Assembly (NCBI RefSeq): GCF_014596915.1
Contig: NZ_JACVWU010000003.1
Span: 1 to 64,000, forward strand
Direction of reading: 5' to 3'
DNA length: 64,000 bases
DNA from: Streptomyces sp. TRM68416
Lineage (GTDB): Bacteria; Actinomycetota; Actinomycetes; Streptomycetales; Streptomycetaceae
Below are positions 41,864 to 49,979 of this stretch, in pieces. The notes beneath the pieces were generated by a model. That model searched no databases, was not told the origin of the DNA, and saw only the letters and a program-made list of their open reading frames with translations. The position numbers and the translations under genes were made by a program. How positions within the stretch are numbered: position 1 is the stretch's first letter; every line of letters starts with the position of its first letter.

Positions 41864-44416
41864 ATGGGACGCGGCAAGCTTCGGATCTACCTCGGTGCGG
41901 CACCGGGCGTCGGCAAGACCTACGCCATGCTCTCCGAGGCGCACCGGCGCGCCGAGCGGGGCACGGACTGCGTGGTCGCCTTCGTGGAGCACCACGGCCG
42001 GCCGCGCACCGAGGTGATGCTGCACGGCCTGGAGCAGATCGCGCGCCGGGAACTGGAGTACCGCGGCGGCGTCTTCACCGAGATGGACGTGGACGAGGTG
42101 CTGGCGCGCCGCCCCGAGGTGGCCCTCGTCGACGAACTCGCCCACACCAACATCCCCGGCTCCCGCAACGCCAAGCGCTGGCAGGACGTGGAGGAGCTGC
42201 TGGCGGCCGGGATCGACGTCATATCGACCGTCAACATCCAGCACCTGGAGTCACTGGGCGACGTCGTCGAGTCGATCACGGGCGTGCGCCAGCAGGAGAC
42301 CGTGCCGGACGAGGTGGTGCGCCGCGCCGACCAGATCGAGCTGGTCGACATGTCCCCGCAGGCGCTGCGCCGCCGTATGGCGCACGGCAACGTCTACCAG
42401 CCCGACAAGGTCGACGCGGCCCTGTCGAACTACTTCCGGCCCGGCAACCTCACCGCACTGCGCGAGCTGGCCCTGCTGTGGGTGGCCGACCGGGTCGACG
42501 AATACCTGCGCGAGTACCGCGGCGCGCACCGGGTGTCGAAGATATGGGGCTCGCGGGAGCGGATCGTGGTCGGGATCACCGGCGGCCCCGAGGGCCGGAC
42601 GCTGATCCGGCGCGCCGCGCGGCTCGCCGAGAAGGGCGCCGGCGGCGAGGTGCTCGCCGTGTACATCGCCCGCAGCGACGGCCTGACCTCGGCCTCGCCC
42701 AAGGAACTCGCCGTCCAGCGCACCCTCGTCGAGGACCTCGGCGGCACCTTCCACCACGTCGTGGGCGACGACATACCGGCCGCGCTGCTGGCCTTCGCCC
42801 GCGGGGTGAACGCCACCCAGATCGTCCTCGGCTCCTCGCGCCGCAAGAGCTGGCAGTACGTCTTCGGCCCCGGCGTCGGCGCGACGGTCGCCCGCGAGTC
42901 GGGGTCCGACCTCGACGTGCACATCGTCACCCACGACGAGGTCGCCAAGGGGCGCGGGCTGCCGGTCGCCCGCGGTGCGCGGCTCGGCCGGTCCCGGATC
43001 GTGTGGGGCTGGCTGGCGGGCGTCGGCGGTCCGGCGCTGCTCACCCTGCTGCTGACCCATGTCGACGCGGACCTCGGCCTCGCCAACGACATGCTGCTGT
43101 TCCTGATGCTGACGGTGACCGCGGCCCTGCTCGGCGGGCTGCTGCCGGGGCTGGCCTCGGCCGCGTTCGGGTCCCTGTTGCTGAACTGGTTCTTCACCTC
43201 GCCGGTGCACCGGATCACCATCGCCGACCCGAAGAACGCCCTCGCCCTGGCGATCTTCGTGGCCGTGGCGGTCTCGGTGGCCTCGGTGGTCGACCTGGCC
43301 GCCCGGCGCACCGAGCAGGCCGCCCGGCTGCGCACCGAGTCGGAGATCCTCTCCTTCCTCGCCGGCAACGTCCTGCGCGGCGAGACCGGCCTTGAGGACC
43401 TGCTGGAACGGGTCCGGGAGACCTTCGGCATGGAGTCCGCGGCGCTGCTGGAGCGGGCGAGCGACGTCGACCCGTGGACCTGCGCGGGCCGCGCGGGCCA
43501 GGGGCCGCCGGTGCAGCGGCCCGAGGACGCCGACGTCGACATGCCGGTCGGCGACCACATGGCACTGGCGCTCACCGGACGGGTGCTGCCCGCCGAGGAC
43601 CGCCGGGTGCTGGCCGCCTTCGCCGCCCAGGCCGCCGTCGTCCTCGACCGGCGTCGGCTCCAGGAAGAGGCCGGGCAGGCCCGCACCCTGGCCGAGGGCA
43701 ACCGGATCCGTACGGCGCTGCTGGCCGCCGTCAGCCATGACCTGCGTACCCCGCTGGCCGGTATCAAGGCGTCGGTGTCCTCGCTGCGCTCCGACGACGT
43801 GGCGTGGTCCGAGGAGGACCGGGCCGAGCTGCTGGAGGGCATCGAGGAGGGCGCCGACCGCCTGGACCACCTGGTCGGCAACCTGCTGGACATGTCCCGC
43901 CTGCAGACCGGCACGGTCACCCCGCTGATCCGCGAGATCGACCTCGACGAAGTGGTGCCGATGGCGCTCGGCGGAGTGCCCGAGGACAGCGTGCAGCTGG
44001 ACATCCCCGAGACGCTGCCGATGGTCGCCGTCGACCCCGGGCTGCTGGAGCGGTCCGTGGCCAACCTGGTCGAGAACGCCGTCAAGTACAGTCCGGACGG
44101 CACCCCCGTCCTGGTGTCCGCCAGCGCCATCGCGGACCGGGTCGAGGTGCGGGTCGTCGACCGCGGCCCCGGCGTCCCCGACGAGGCAAAGGAACGTATC
44201 TTCGCGCCCTTCCAGCGCTACGGCGACGCTCCGCGCGGCGCCGGTGTCGGGCTCGGTCTGGCGGTCGCCCGCGGATTCGCCGAGGCCATGGACGGCACCC
44301 TGGACGCGGAGGACACCCCCGGCGGCGGCCTCACCATGGTCCTCACCCTGCGCGGCACGGGAACCCGCCTGCCGCAGCCGCTTCCCCTTGACCAACCGGA
44401 AAGGCAGGTTTCATGA
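41864..44416 (+). CDS. kdpD: KdpD-family potassium/turgor sensor kinase
   Basis: 850 residues. N-terminal KdpD domain with Walker A GAAPGVGKT (11-19) and VALVDELAHTN; a USP-like domain (about 225-345) with VLGSSRRKSWQYV; four transmembrane helices (about 378-485); GAF-like region; phosphoacceptor H625 in SHDLRTPLAG; ATPase with NLVENAVKYS and GVGLGLAVA. In E. coli KdpDE induces the Kdp potassium pump; in many Gram-positive bacteria the USP domain binds c-di-AMP. No kdpFABC genes adjoin it here, so its targets are elsewhere. Confidence 0.94.
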   Translation: MGRGKLRIYLGAAPGVGKTYAMLSEAHRRAERGTDCVVAFVEHHGRPRTEVMLHGLEQIARRELEYRGGVFTEMDVDEVLARRPEVALVDELAHTNIPGSRNAKRWQDVEELLAAGIDVISTVNIQHLESLGDVVESITGVRQQETVPDEVVRRADQIELVDMSPQALRRRMAHGNVYQPDKVDAALSNYFRPGNLTALRELALLWVADRVDEYLREYRGAHRVSKIWGSRERIVVGITGGPEGRTLIRRAARLAEKGAGGEVLAVYIARSDGLTSASPKELAVQRTLVEDLGGTFHHVVGDDIPAALLAFARGVNATQIVLGSSRRKSWQYVFGPGVGATVARESGSDLDVHIVTHDEVAKGRGLPVARGARLGRSRIVWGWLAGVGGPALLTLLLTHVDADLGLANDMLLFLMLTVTAALLGGLLPGLASAAFGSLLLNWFFTSPVHRITIADPKNALALAIFVAVAVSVASVVDLAARRTEQAARLRTESEILSFLAGNVLRGETGLEDLLERVRETFGMESAALLERASDVDPWTCAGRAGQGPPVQRPEDADVDMPVGDHMALALTGRVLPAEDRRVLAAFAAQAAVVLDRRRLQEEAGQARTLAEGNRIRTALLAAVSHDLRTPLAGIKASVSSLRSDDVAWSEEDRAELLEGIEEGADRLDHLVGNLLDMSRLQTGTVTPLIREIDLDEVVPMALGGVPEDSVQLDIPETLPMVAVDPGLLERSVANLVENAVKYSPDGTPVLVSASAIADRVEVRVVDRGPGVPDEAKERIFAPFQRYGDAPRGAGVGLGLAVARGFAEAMDGTLDAEDTPGGGLTMVLTLRGTGTRLPQPLPLDQPERQVS

Positions 44417-45096
44417 GCCGGGTGCTCGTGGTCGACGACGAGCCGCAGATCGTGCGCGCCCTCGTGATCAACCTCAAGGCGCGCAAGTACGAGGTCGACG
44501 CGGCCCATGACGGAGCCACCGCCCTCCAGCTCGCCGCCGCCCGCCACCCCGACGTGGTGATCCTCGACCTGGGGCTGCCCGACATGGACGGCGTCGAGGT
44601 CATCCGCGGTCTGCGCGGCTGGACCCGGGTGCCGATCCTGGTGCTGTCCGCCCGGCACTCCTCGGACGAGAAGGTCGAGGCGCTGGACGCGGGCGCCGAC
44701 GACTACGTCACCAAGCCCTTCGGCATGGACGAGCTGCTCGCCCGGCTGCGCGCCGCCGTCCGCCGCGCGGAGCCCGCCGGGGGCGGCGAGGAGGACGTCG
44801 TGGTGGAGACCGGTACCTTCACCGTCGACCTCGCCGCGAAGAAGGTCCGGCGCGGCGGCGCCGACGTGCGGCTCACACCGACGGAGTGGCACCTGCTGGA
44901 GGTGCTGGTGAGCAACTCCGGACGGCTGGTCAGCCAGAAGCAGCTGCTGCAGGAGGTGTGGGGGCCGTCGTACGGGACGGAGACGAACTACCTCCGGGTG
45001 TACATGGCCCAGCTGCGGCGGAAGCTGGAGGCGGACCCCGCGCATCCGAAGCACTTCATCACCGAGCCGGGAATGGGCTACCGGTTCGAGCGTTGA
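44413..45096 (+). CDS. kdpE: KdpE-family response regulator
   Basis: 227 residues. ATG overlaps the kdpD stop by 4 bp. Receiver domain with D52 and K101 (YVTKPF), then an OmpR-type winged helix (LTPTEWHLLEVLVSNSGRLVSQKQLLQEVWG ... GMGYRFER). The 3' end overlaps the convergent lipase gene by 38 bp. Confidence 0.94.
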   Translation: MSRVLVVDDEPQIVRALVINLKARKYEVDAAHDGATALQLAAARHPDVVILDLGLPDMDGVEVIRGLRGWTRVPILVLSARHSSDEKVEALDAGADDYVTKPFGMDELLARLRAAVRRAEPAGGGEEDVVVETGTFTVDLAAKKVRRGGADVRLTPTEWHLLEVLVSNSGRLVSQKQLLQEVWGPSYGTETNYLRVYMAQLRRKLEADPAHPKHFITEPGMGYRFER

Positions 45097-46225
45097 AGAC
45101 CCGCTCGGCGAAGCGCTCCCCGATGCGGCGGTGCGCGGCCGCGTCCGGGTGCAGTTCGTCCGGGAGCGGCAGTTCGGCGTAGTCGCTCTCGCCGTAGAGC
45201 TCGCGGCCGTCGAGGTAGCGCAGGTTCCTGTCGTCCTGCCCGCGCTGCTCCACGATCCGTGCCAGTTCCGCGCGGATCACCGTCAGCGTCAGTTTTCCGG
45301 CGGCCGTCTCGGCCGGGTCCCCGGTGGCCAGGAAGCGCAGCTCTCCGGCGCTGAGGGCGTCCTGGTCGAAGGCGCCCGGGCCGGGGGTGTTCTCGTGGAG
45401 GGGGCACAGGACGGGGGAGACGACCAGCAGCGGGGTGTCGGGGTGGCCGTCGCGGATCGTGTCGAGGAAGCCGTGGACGGCCGGGGTGAAGGCCCGTAGC
45501 CGCATCAGGTCCAGGTTGACCAGGTTGATTCCGATCTTGACGCTGATCAGGTCGGCCGGGGTGTCCCGGATCGCACGCGCGGTGAAGGGGTCGAGCAGGG
45601 CGCTGCCGCCCAGGCCCAGGTTGATCAGGTCGACGCCACCGAGGGAGGCGGCGAGGGCGGGCCAGGTCGTGGTGGGGCTCGCCGCGTCCGAGCCGTGGCT
45701 GATCGAACTGCCGTGGTGCAGCCAGACCTTGCGGCCCCGGTCGGGGACGGGCTCGACGGGGGCGTCGGTGCGCAGGGCGACGAGTTCGGTCATCTCGTTG
45801 TGCGGCAGCCAGATCTCGACGTCCTTGTCCCGGTCCGGCAGCTCCGCGAAGCGCAGGGTGGCGACCGGGCCGGGCCGGAGTTCGGTGGACCCGGTGGCCG
45901 GGTCGACGGTCACCGTGTTGCCGCCGGAGGCGGTCGCCTGCGCGGTGAGACGGCCGTCGACGAGGAGGTCGTAGACGCCGTCCGGGCGGGGCGGGACGCC
46001 GGTGTAGGCGCGCTTCGTGGGCAGGGTGTCGAGTTCCACGACGGTGGCCCGGGTGCGGAACGCCAGCCGTACGCCGGAGGGCTGGGCCTCCGCCAGGGCG
46101 AGCTGCGGGTCGGGGTACTGGGCGCGGGCCCGGGCGGGCAGCCGGTGCGGGAGGACGCCGTGGACGGTGTGCTCCAGGTCGAGGGCGCCGCGTATCAGGT
46201 CGGGGGTGAGAGGGGTGCTCTGCAT
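45059..46225 (-). CDS. SGNH/GDSL hydrolase family protein
   Basis: 388 residues. N-terminal beta-rich domain (about 1-160), then an SGNH hydrolase: block I GSSISHGSD (Ser nucleophile), block II GLGGSALLD, block III IKIGINLVNLD-like with Asn, block V DELHPDAAAHRRIG (Asp-x-x-His). No signal peptide, so an intracellular esterase is likely. It lies 13 bp downstream of the TetR gene on the same strand and is probably its target. The last 38 bp overlap kdpE. Confidence 0.88.
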   Translation of the reverse strand: MQSTPLTPDLIRGALDLEHTVHGVLPHRLPARARAQYPDPQLALAEAQPSGVRLAFRTRATVVELDTLPTKRAYTGVPPRPDGVYDLLVDGRLTAQATASGGNTVTVDPATGSTELRPGPVATLRFAELPDRDKDVEIWLPHNEMTELVALRTDAPVEPVPDRGRKVWLHHGSSISHGSDAASPTTTWPALAASLGGVDLINLGLGGSALLDPFTARAIRDTPADLISVKIGINLVNLDLMRLRAFTPAVHGFLDTIRDGHPDTPLLVVSPVLCPLHENTPGPGAFDQDALSAGELRFLATGDPAETAAGKLTLTVIRAELARIVEQRGQDDRNLRYLDGRELYGESDYAELPLPDELHPDAAAHRRIGERFAERVFNARTGSPFPAR

Positions 46226-46238
46226 GGGCTCGGTGCTT

Positions 46239-46808
46239 TCAGTGTGGGGGCCAGTTGCGCAGGGTGGCGTCGAGGGCGTCCAGGATCCGGGCCCAGGACT
46301 CGTCGCTGTCGGGGGAGCTGTGGGCGAAGCCGCCCGCCAGCTCCAGGCTGACGTAGCCGTGGAAGACGCTGCCCAGCAGGCGGACCGCGTGGGTCTGGTC
46401 CGGTTCCGTCAGGTCGTAGCCGCGCAGGACCGCCCGGGTCATCCGGGAGTGCCGGACGCCGGCGCTCGCCGCCGCCGTCTCGGGGTCGAGGCGGAACCGG
46501 GCGGCGTCGTAGCGGCCGGGGTGCTCGCGTGCGTAGGCGCGGTAGACGTCGGCGAAGGCGGTCAGGGCGTCCTTGCCGGCCCGGCCGGCGAGCGCCTCGG
46601 CGGCCCGGTCGGCCAGCTCCTCCAACGCGAGCAGGGCGATCCGGGTCTTCAGGTCGTGGGAGTTCCTCAGATGCGAGTACAGGCTCGCGACCTTGACGTC
46701 GAACCGCCGGGCGAGCGCCGAGACGGTCACGTTGTCGAAGCCCACCTCGTCGGCCAGCTCGGCCCCGGCGCGGGTCAGCCGCTCCGGGGTCAGTCCTGCA
46801 CGTGCCAT
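46239..46808 (-). CDS. TetR family transcriptional regulator
   Basis: 189 residues. N-terminal helix-turn-helix DEVGFDNVTVSALARRFDVKVASLYSHLRNSHDLKTRI, C-terminal ligand domain of the WHG type (VFHGYVSLELAGGFAHS). The 15-bp palindrome 39 bp upstream of its start is a likely operator. It probably represses itself and the downstream SGNH hydrolase gene. Confidence 0.92.
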   Translation of the reverse strand: MARAGLTPERLTRAGAELADEVGFDNVTVSALARRFDVKVASLYSHLRNSHDLKTRIALLALEELADRAAEALAGRAGKDALTAFADVYRAYAREHPGRYDAARFRLDPETAAASAGVRHSRMTRAVLRGYDLTEPDQTHAVRLLGSVFHGYVSLELAGGFAHSSPDSDESWARILDALDATLRNWPPH

Positions 46809-46846
46809 CAGATCCCTCTCCTTTGCCGAAATCCACTATGCGGTTA

Positions 46847-46861
46847 CCTAAAGGCTTTAGG
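46847..46861. promoter_or_regulatory. Palindromic operator candidate for the TetR gene
   Basis: CCTAAAG-G-CTTTAGG, a perfect 7+1+7 palindrome between the divergent TetR and OB-fold genes, 39 bp upstream of the TetR start. Typical place and size for a TetR autoregulation site. Confidence 0.65.
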
Positions 46862-46944
46862 CAAGCAGGATCATGACGCGGAAGGGCTTCGCAGGCTTGC
46901 ACCGCGGGTACGTACGTGTCGGTGCACCCCGGTACGCTTCAGAC

Positions 46945-47343
46945 ATGAGTTCTGTTCCTCGATCCGAGAGGCCGGCGGGCCGGTTCCGGCGCATGCTCGG
47001 CCGGCTCTCCTCGTCGCAGGAGGACCTGGAGTCCGAGGAACTGCGAGAGGACGCCGACACCGCCGGCTGCATACGCATAGGTGACTGCCAGGACCGACAG
47101 ATAGTCACCGTTACTGGTACCTTGCGCACGGTCACCCTGCGGCCGCGTGCGGGAGTCCCGGCCCTGGAGGCCGAGCTGTTCGACGGCTCCGCCGCCCTGG
47201 ACGTCGTGTGGCTCGGCAGACGCTCCATCGTGGGGATAGAGCCGGGGCGCAGGCTGATCGCATCGGGCCGGATCTCGATGAGCCGGGGCCGCCGGGTGCT
47301 GTTCAATCCGAAGTACGAACTGAGACCCCTCGGACGGGAGTAG
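46945..47343 (+). CDS. OB-fold nucleic acid-binding domain protein
   Basis: 132 residues from ATG 46945. After a basic N-terminus and an acidic linker comes one OB fold (IVTVTGTLRTVTLRP ... ALDVVWLGRRSIVGIEPGRRLIASGRIS). Small actinobacterial OB-fold proteins of this kind precede DUF3159 and trkA genes in Streptomyces. It may bind DNA or RNA; no specific role known. Stop and next GTG are 3 bases apart. Confidence 0.87.
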   Translation: MSSVPRSERPAGRFRRMLGRLSSSQEDLESEELREDADTAGCIRIGDCQDRQIVTVTGTLRTVTLRPRAGVPALEAELFDGSAALDVVWLGRRSIVGIEPGRRLIASGRISMSRGRRVLFNPKYELRPLGRE

Positions 47344-47346
47344 CCG

Positions 47347-48066
47347 GTGACGTCGCTCGACAAGCCGACCCAGGACGCCCAGCAGGATGCGCGGGCGGTG
47401 ACGGAGGCCGCGCTCTTCGAGGCGTTCGGCGGCGTGCGCGGCATGGTCGAGACGGTCGCGCCGGGCCTGCTCTTCGTCACGATCTACACGATCAACAAGG
47501 ACCTGCACATGTCCGCGATCGCCGCGCTCGCGGTGTCGCTGGTCCTGGTCGTGGTCCGCCTCGCGATGAAGGACACCGTCAAGCACGCCTTCAGCGGTGT
47601 CTTCGGGGTGGCCTTCGGTGTCGTGTTCGCGATGATGACCGGCAACGCCAAGGACTTCTACCTGCCGGGCATGCTCTACACGCTGGGGCTCGGACTCGCG
47701 TACATCATCACCACGCTGTGCGGGGTCCCGTTGATCGGGCTGATCCTCGGCCCCGTGTTCAAGGAGAACCTCTCCTGGCGGACACGCAATCCGGGGCGCA
47801 AGAAGGCGTACGCGAAGGCCAGTTACGCCTGGGGGGCGATCCTGCTCACCAAGTGCGCGATCCTCTTCCCGCTGTACTGGTGGGCCGACACCACGCAGTT
47901 CGGCTGGGTGCTGATCGCGCTGAAGATCCCGCCGTTCCTGCTGGCGGTCTGGCTGACGTGGGTCTTCCTGGCGAAGGCGCCCGCGCCGATCGACGTGTTC
48001 GCGGAGATGGAGGCGGCGGAGAAGGCCGAGAAGGAGCGCGAGGCGGCGGCCCGCTCCGGCGACTGA
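47347..48066 (+). CDS. DUF3159 family membrane protein
   Basis: 239 residues from GTG 47347. About six transmembrane helices with FGGVRGMVETVAPGLLFVTIYTINKDL, FYLPGMLYTLGLGLAYIIT and KIPPFLLAVWLTWVFLAKAP, which fits DUF3159; charged C-terminal tail. In actinobacteria the gene is next to trkA genes, so a role in ion homeostasis is possible but unproven. Confidence 0.9.
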   Translation: MTSLDKPTQDAQQDARAVTEAALFEAFGGVRGMVETVAPGLLFVTIYTINKDLHMSAIAALAVSLVLVVVRLAMKDTVKHAFSGVFGVAFGVVFAMMTGNAKDFYLPGMLYTLGLGLAYIITTLCGVPLIGLILGPVFKENLSWRTRNPGRKKAYAKASYAWGAILLTKCAILFPLYWWADTTQFGWVLIALKIPPFLLAVWLTWVFLAKAPAPIDVFAEMEAAEKAEKEREAAARSGD

Positions 48067-48151
48067 ACGCTCCGCCGAGGGTGCCGTGGCAGGTCGGCTG
48101 CGGCGCCGTGCGGGCTTGTCGCGCAGTTTCGCGCGCCCCTTCAGGGCGCTG

Positions 48152-48180
48152 AGGGCGCCCTGGATTTCCCAGGGCGCCCT
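48152..48180. terminator. Bidirectional terminator between DUF3159 and trkA genes
   Basis: Stem AGGGCGCCCTGG (48152-48163) with complement (48169-48180), 5-base loop, followed by TTCGTCGTCG. Confidence 0.85.
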
Positions 48181-48204
48181 TCGTCGTCGTAGCGCCCGAA
48201 GGCC

Positions 48205-48882
48205 TCAGCTCGTCGTGTCGTCGCGGCGGACCGAGAGGAGGTCCTCCAGCTGTTCCTCGCGGGCCTGGGCGGCGACGAAGAGGAGTTCGTCGCCCGCTTC
48301 CAGGGAGTCGTCGCGGGTGGGGGTGAGGACGCGGGTGCCGCGGATGATGGTGACCAGGGAGGTGTCCTGGGGCCAGTCCACGTCGCCGACCTGGGTGCCG
48401 GCCAGCGCCGACTCCTCGGGGAGCGTCAGTTCCACCAGGTTCGCGTCGCCGTGGCTGAAGCGGAGCAGGCGGACCAGGTCGCCGACCGAGACGGCCTCCT
48501 CGACCAGGGCCGACATCAGGCGCGGGGTGGAGACGGCGACGTCGACGCCCCAGGACTCGTTGAAGAGCCACTCGTTCTTCGGGTTGTTCACCCGGGCCAC
48601 GACGCGCGGGACGCCGTACTCCGTCTTCGCCAGCAGGGAGACGACCAGGTTCACCTTGTCGTCGCCCGTCGCGGCGATCACGACGTTGCAGCGCTGGAGC
48701 GCCGCCTCGTCCAGGGACGTGATCTCGCAGGCGTCGGCGAGCAGCCACTCCGCCAGCGGGACGCGCTCGACCGAGATGGCGGTCGGCGCCTTGTCGATGA
48801 GCAGGACCTCGTGGCCGTTCTCCAGCAGTTCGCCCGCGATCGAGCGGCCCACCGCGCCGGCACCGGCAATGGCGACCCTCAT
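48205..48882 (-). CDS. trkA: TrkA-type potassium regulatory protein (RCK domain), second gene
   Basis: 225 residues. N-terminal Rossmann fold (VAIAGAGAVGRSIAGELLENGHEVLLIDK) that binds NAD or ATP and a C-terminal TrkA_C domain (about 145-220). The start overlaps the stop of the other TrkA gene by one base (TGATG). Two single RCK proteins encoded together act as cytosolic gating rings of potassium transporters, here probably the nearby permease or a Trk/Ktr channel elsewhere. Confidence 0.92.
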   Translation of the reverse strand: MRVAIAGAGAVGRSIAGELLENGHEVLLIDKAPTAISVERVPLAEWLLADACEITSLDEAALQRCNVVIAATGDDKVNLVVSLLAKTEYGVPRVVARVNNPKNEWLFNESWGVDVAVSTPRLMSALVEEAVSVGDLVRLLRFSHGDANLVELTLPEESALAGTQVGDVDWPQDTSLVTIIRGTRVLTPTRDDSLEAGDELLFVAAQAREEQLEDLLSVRRDDTTS

Positions 48883-49553
48883 CAGTGACCGCCCTCCTCT
48901 TCGGGACCCTGGGCGAACGCCGCCTCGACCTTGTCGACCTCGTCGGCGCGCATCATCACGTGCACCAGGTCGCCCTCCTGCAACACCGTCTGCGAGCTGG
49001 GCAGGACGGCCTCGCCGAGGCGGGTCAGGAAGGCCACGCGGACGCCCGTCTCCTCCTGCAGCCTGCTGATCCGGTGGCCCACCCAGGCCGTGGCGGTGTG
49101 CACCTCGGCGAGCTGCACACCGCCGGTGGGGTCGCGCCACAGCGGCTCGGCGCCCGAGGGCAGCAGCCGGCGCAGCATCTGGTCGGCCGTCCAGCGGACG
49201 GTCGCGACGGTGGGGATGCCCAGGCGCTGGTAGACCTCGGCACGGCGGGGGTCGTAGATCCGGGCCGCCACGTTCTCCACACCGAACATCTCGCGGGCCA
49301 CGCGCGCGGAGATGATGTTGGAGTTGTCACCACTGGAGACGGCGGCGAAGGCGCCGGCCTCCTCGATGCCCGCCTCGCGCAGGGTGTCCTGGTCGAAGCC
49401 GACGCCGGTGACCCGGCGCCCCCCGAACCCGGGGCCGAGCCGGCGGAAGGCGGTGGGGTCCTGGTCGATCACCGCGACCGTGTGCCCCTGTTGCTCCAGG
49501 GTCTGGGCAAGAGCGGAACCCACTCTTCCGCAGCCCATGATGACGATGTGCAC
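48882..49553 (-). CDS. trkA: TrkA-type potassium regulatory protein (RCK domain), first gene
   Basis: 223 residues. Rossmann motif HIVIMGCGRVGSALAQTLEQQGHTVAVIDQD, RCK_N to about 135, TrkA_C to the end. It is translated just before its paralogue. TrkA_C domains are a known c-di-AMP binding site in other Gram-positives. Divergent from the KimA-like permease across the small membrane peptide gene. Confidence 0.92.
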   Translation of the reverse strand: MHIVIMGCGRVGSALAQTLEQQGHTVAVIDQDPTAFRRLGPGFGGRRVTGVGFDQDTLREAGIEEAGAFAAVSSGDNSNIISARVAREMFGVENVAARIYDPRRAEVYQRLGIPTVATVRWTADQMLRRLLPSGAEPLWRDPTGGVQLAEVHTATAWVGHRISRLQEETGVRVAFLTRLGEAVLPSSQTVLQEGDLVHVMMRADEVDKVEAAFAQGPEEEGGH

Positions 49554-49678
49554 GACCGTCCTTCCGGTGTCAAGAGATGTTGCTCAGCCACATCAGGGTC
49601 TCAGACAGACGCCCAAGCTACACACGCGCGGTAGGACGACGGCACCCCTGTGCATGGTTGCTCCGAAGCCCGGGACGA

Positions 49679-49774
49679 TCACCGGCGGCTGATGCTCCGC
49701 ACACTGGCCAGAGTGAGGATTCCGAGGCCGAGGAGGGCGGCGACGGCGCCGATCAGCTCCGCGGTCGTGTGCAT
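49679..49774 (-). CDS. 31-residue single-span membrane peptide
   Basis: ATG at 49774 follows a near-ideal GGAGGTCCC site. The product has a short polar start (MHTTAELIG), one hydrophobic helix (AVAALLGLGILTLASV) and a basic end (RSISRR). Size and shape recall KdpF-like accessory peptides of potassium pumps. It sits between two TrkA genes and a KimA-like potassium permease, which makes a role in that transport system plausible. No homology search was possible. Confidence 0.6.
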   Translation of the reverse strand: MHTTAELIGAVAALLGLGILTLASVRSISRR

Positions 49775-49979
49775 GGGACCTCCAAGGGGCGGCAACGGCC
49801 GCGCGACGCAGGGGAAAAGAGGACGGGCTTGTCATATAGACATGCTCATCCGGTCCGGCGCGGAATCCGCAGCCCCGGCCCACGTCGATTTCACCCGGAG
49901 AGCACAAGGCGGGCGGGCGCCCGTGGATCGGGGGTGGCGGGTGGGCGGTGCCCCGACCGAACGCTTACGATCCTCTGTT

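Noticed and set aside
49782..49979. Possible second c-di-AMP riboswitch before the KimA-like gene, as in Bacillus
   Set aside because: None of the conserved ydaO blocks is present in this leader.
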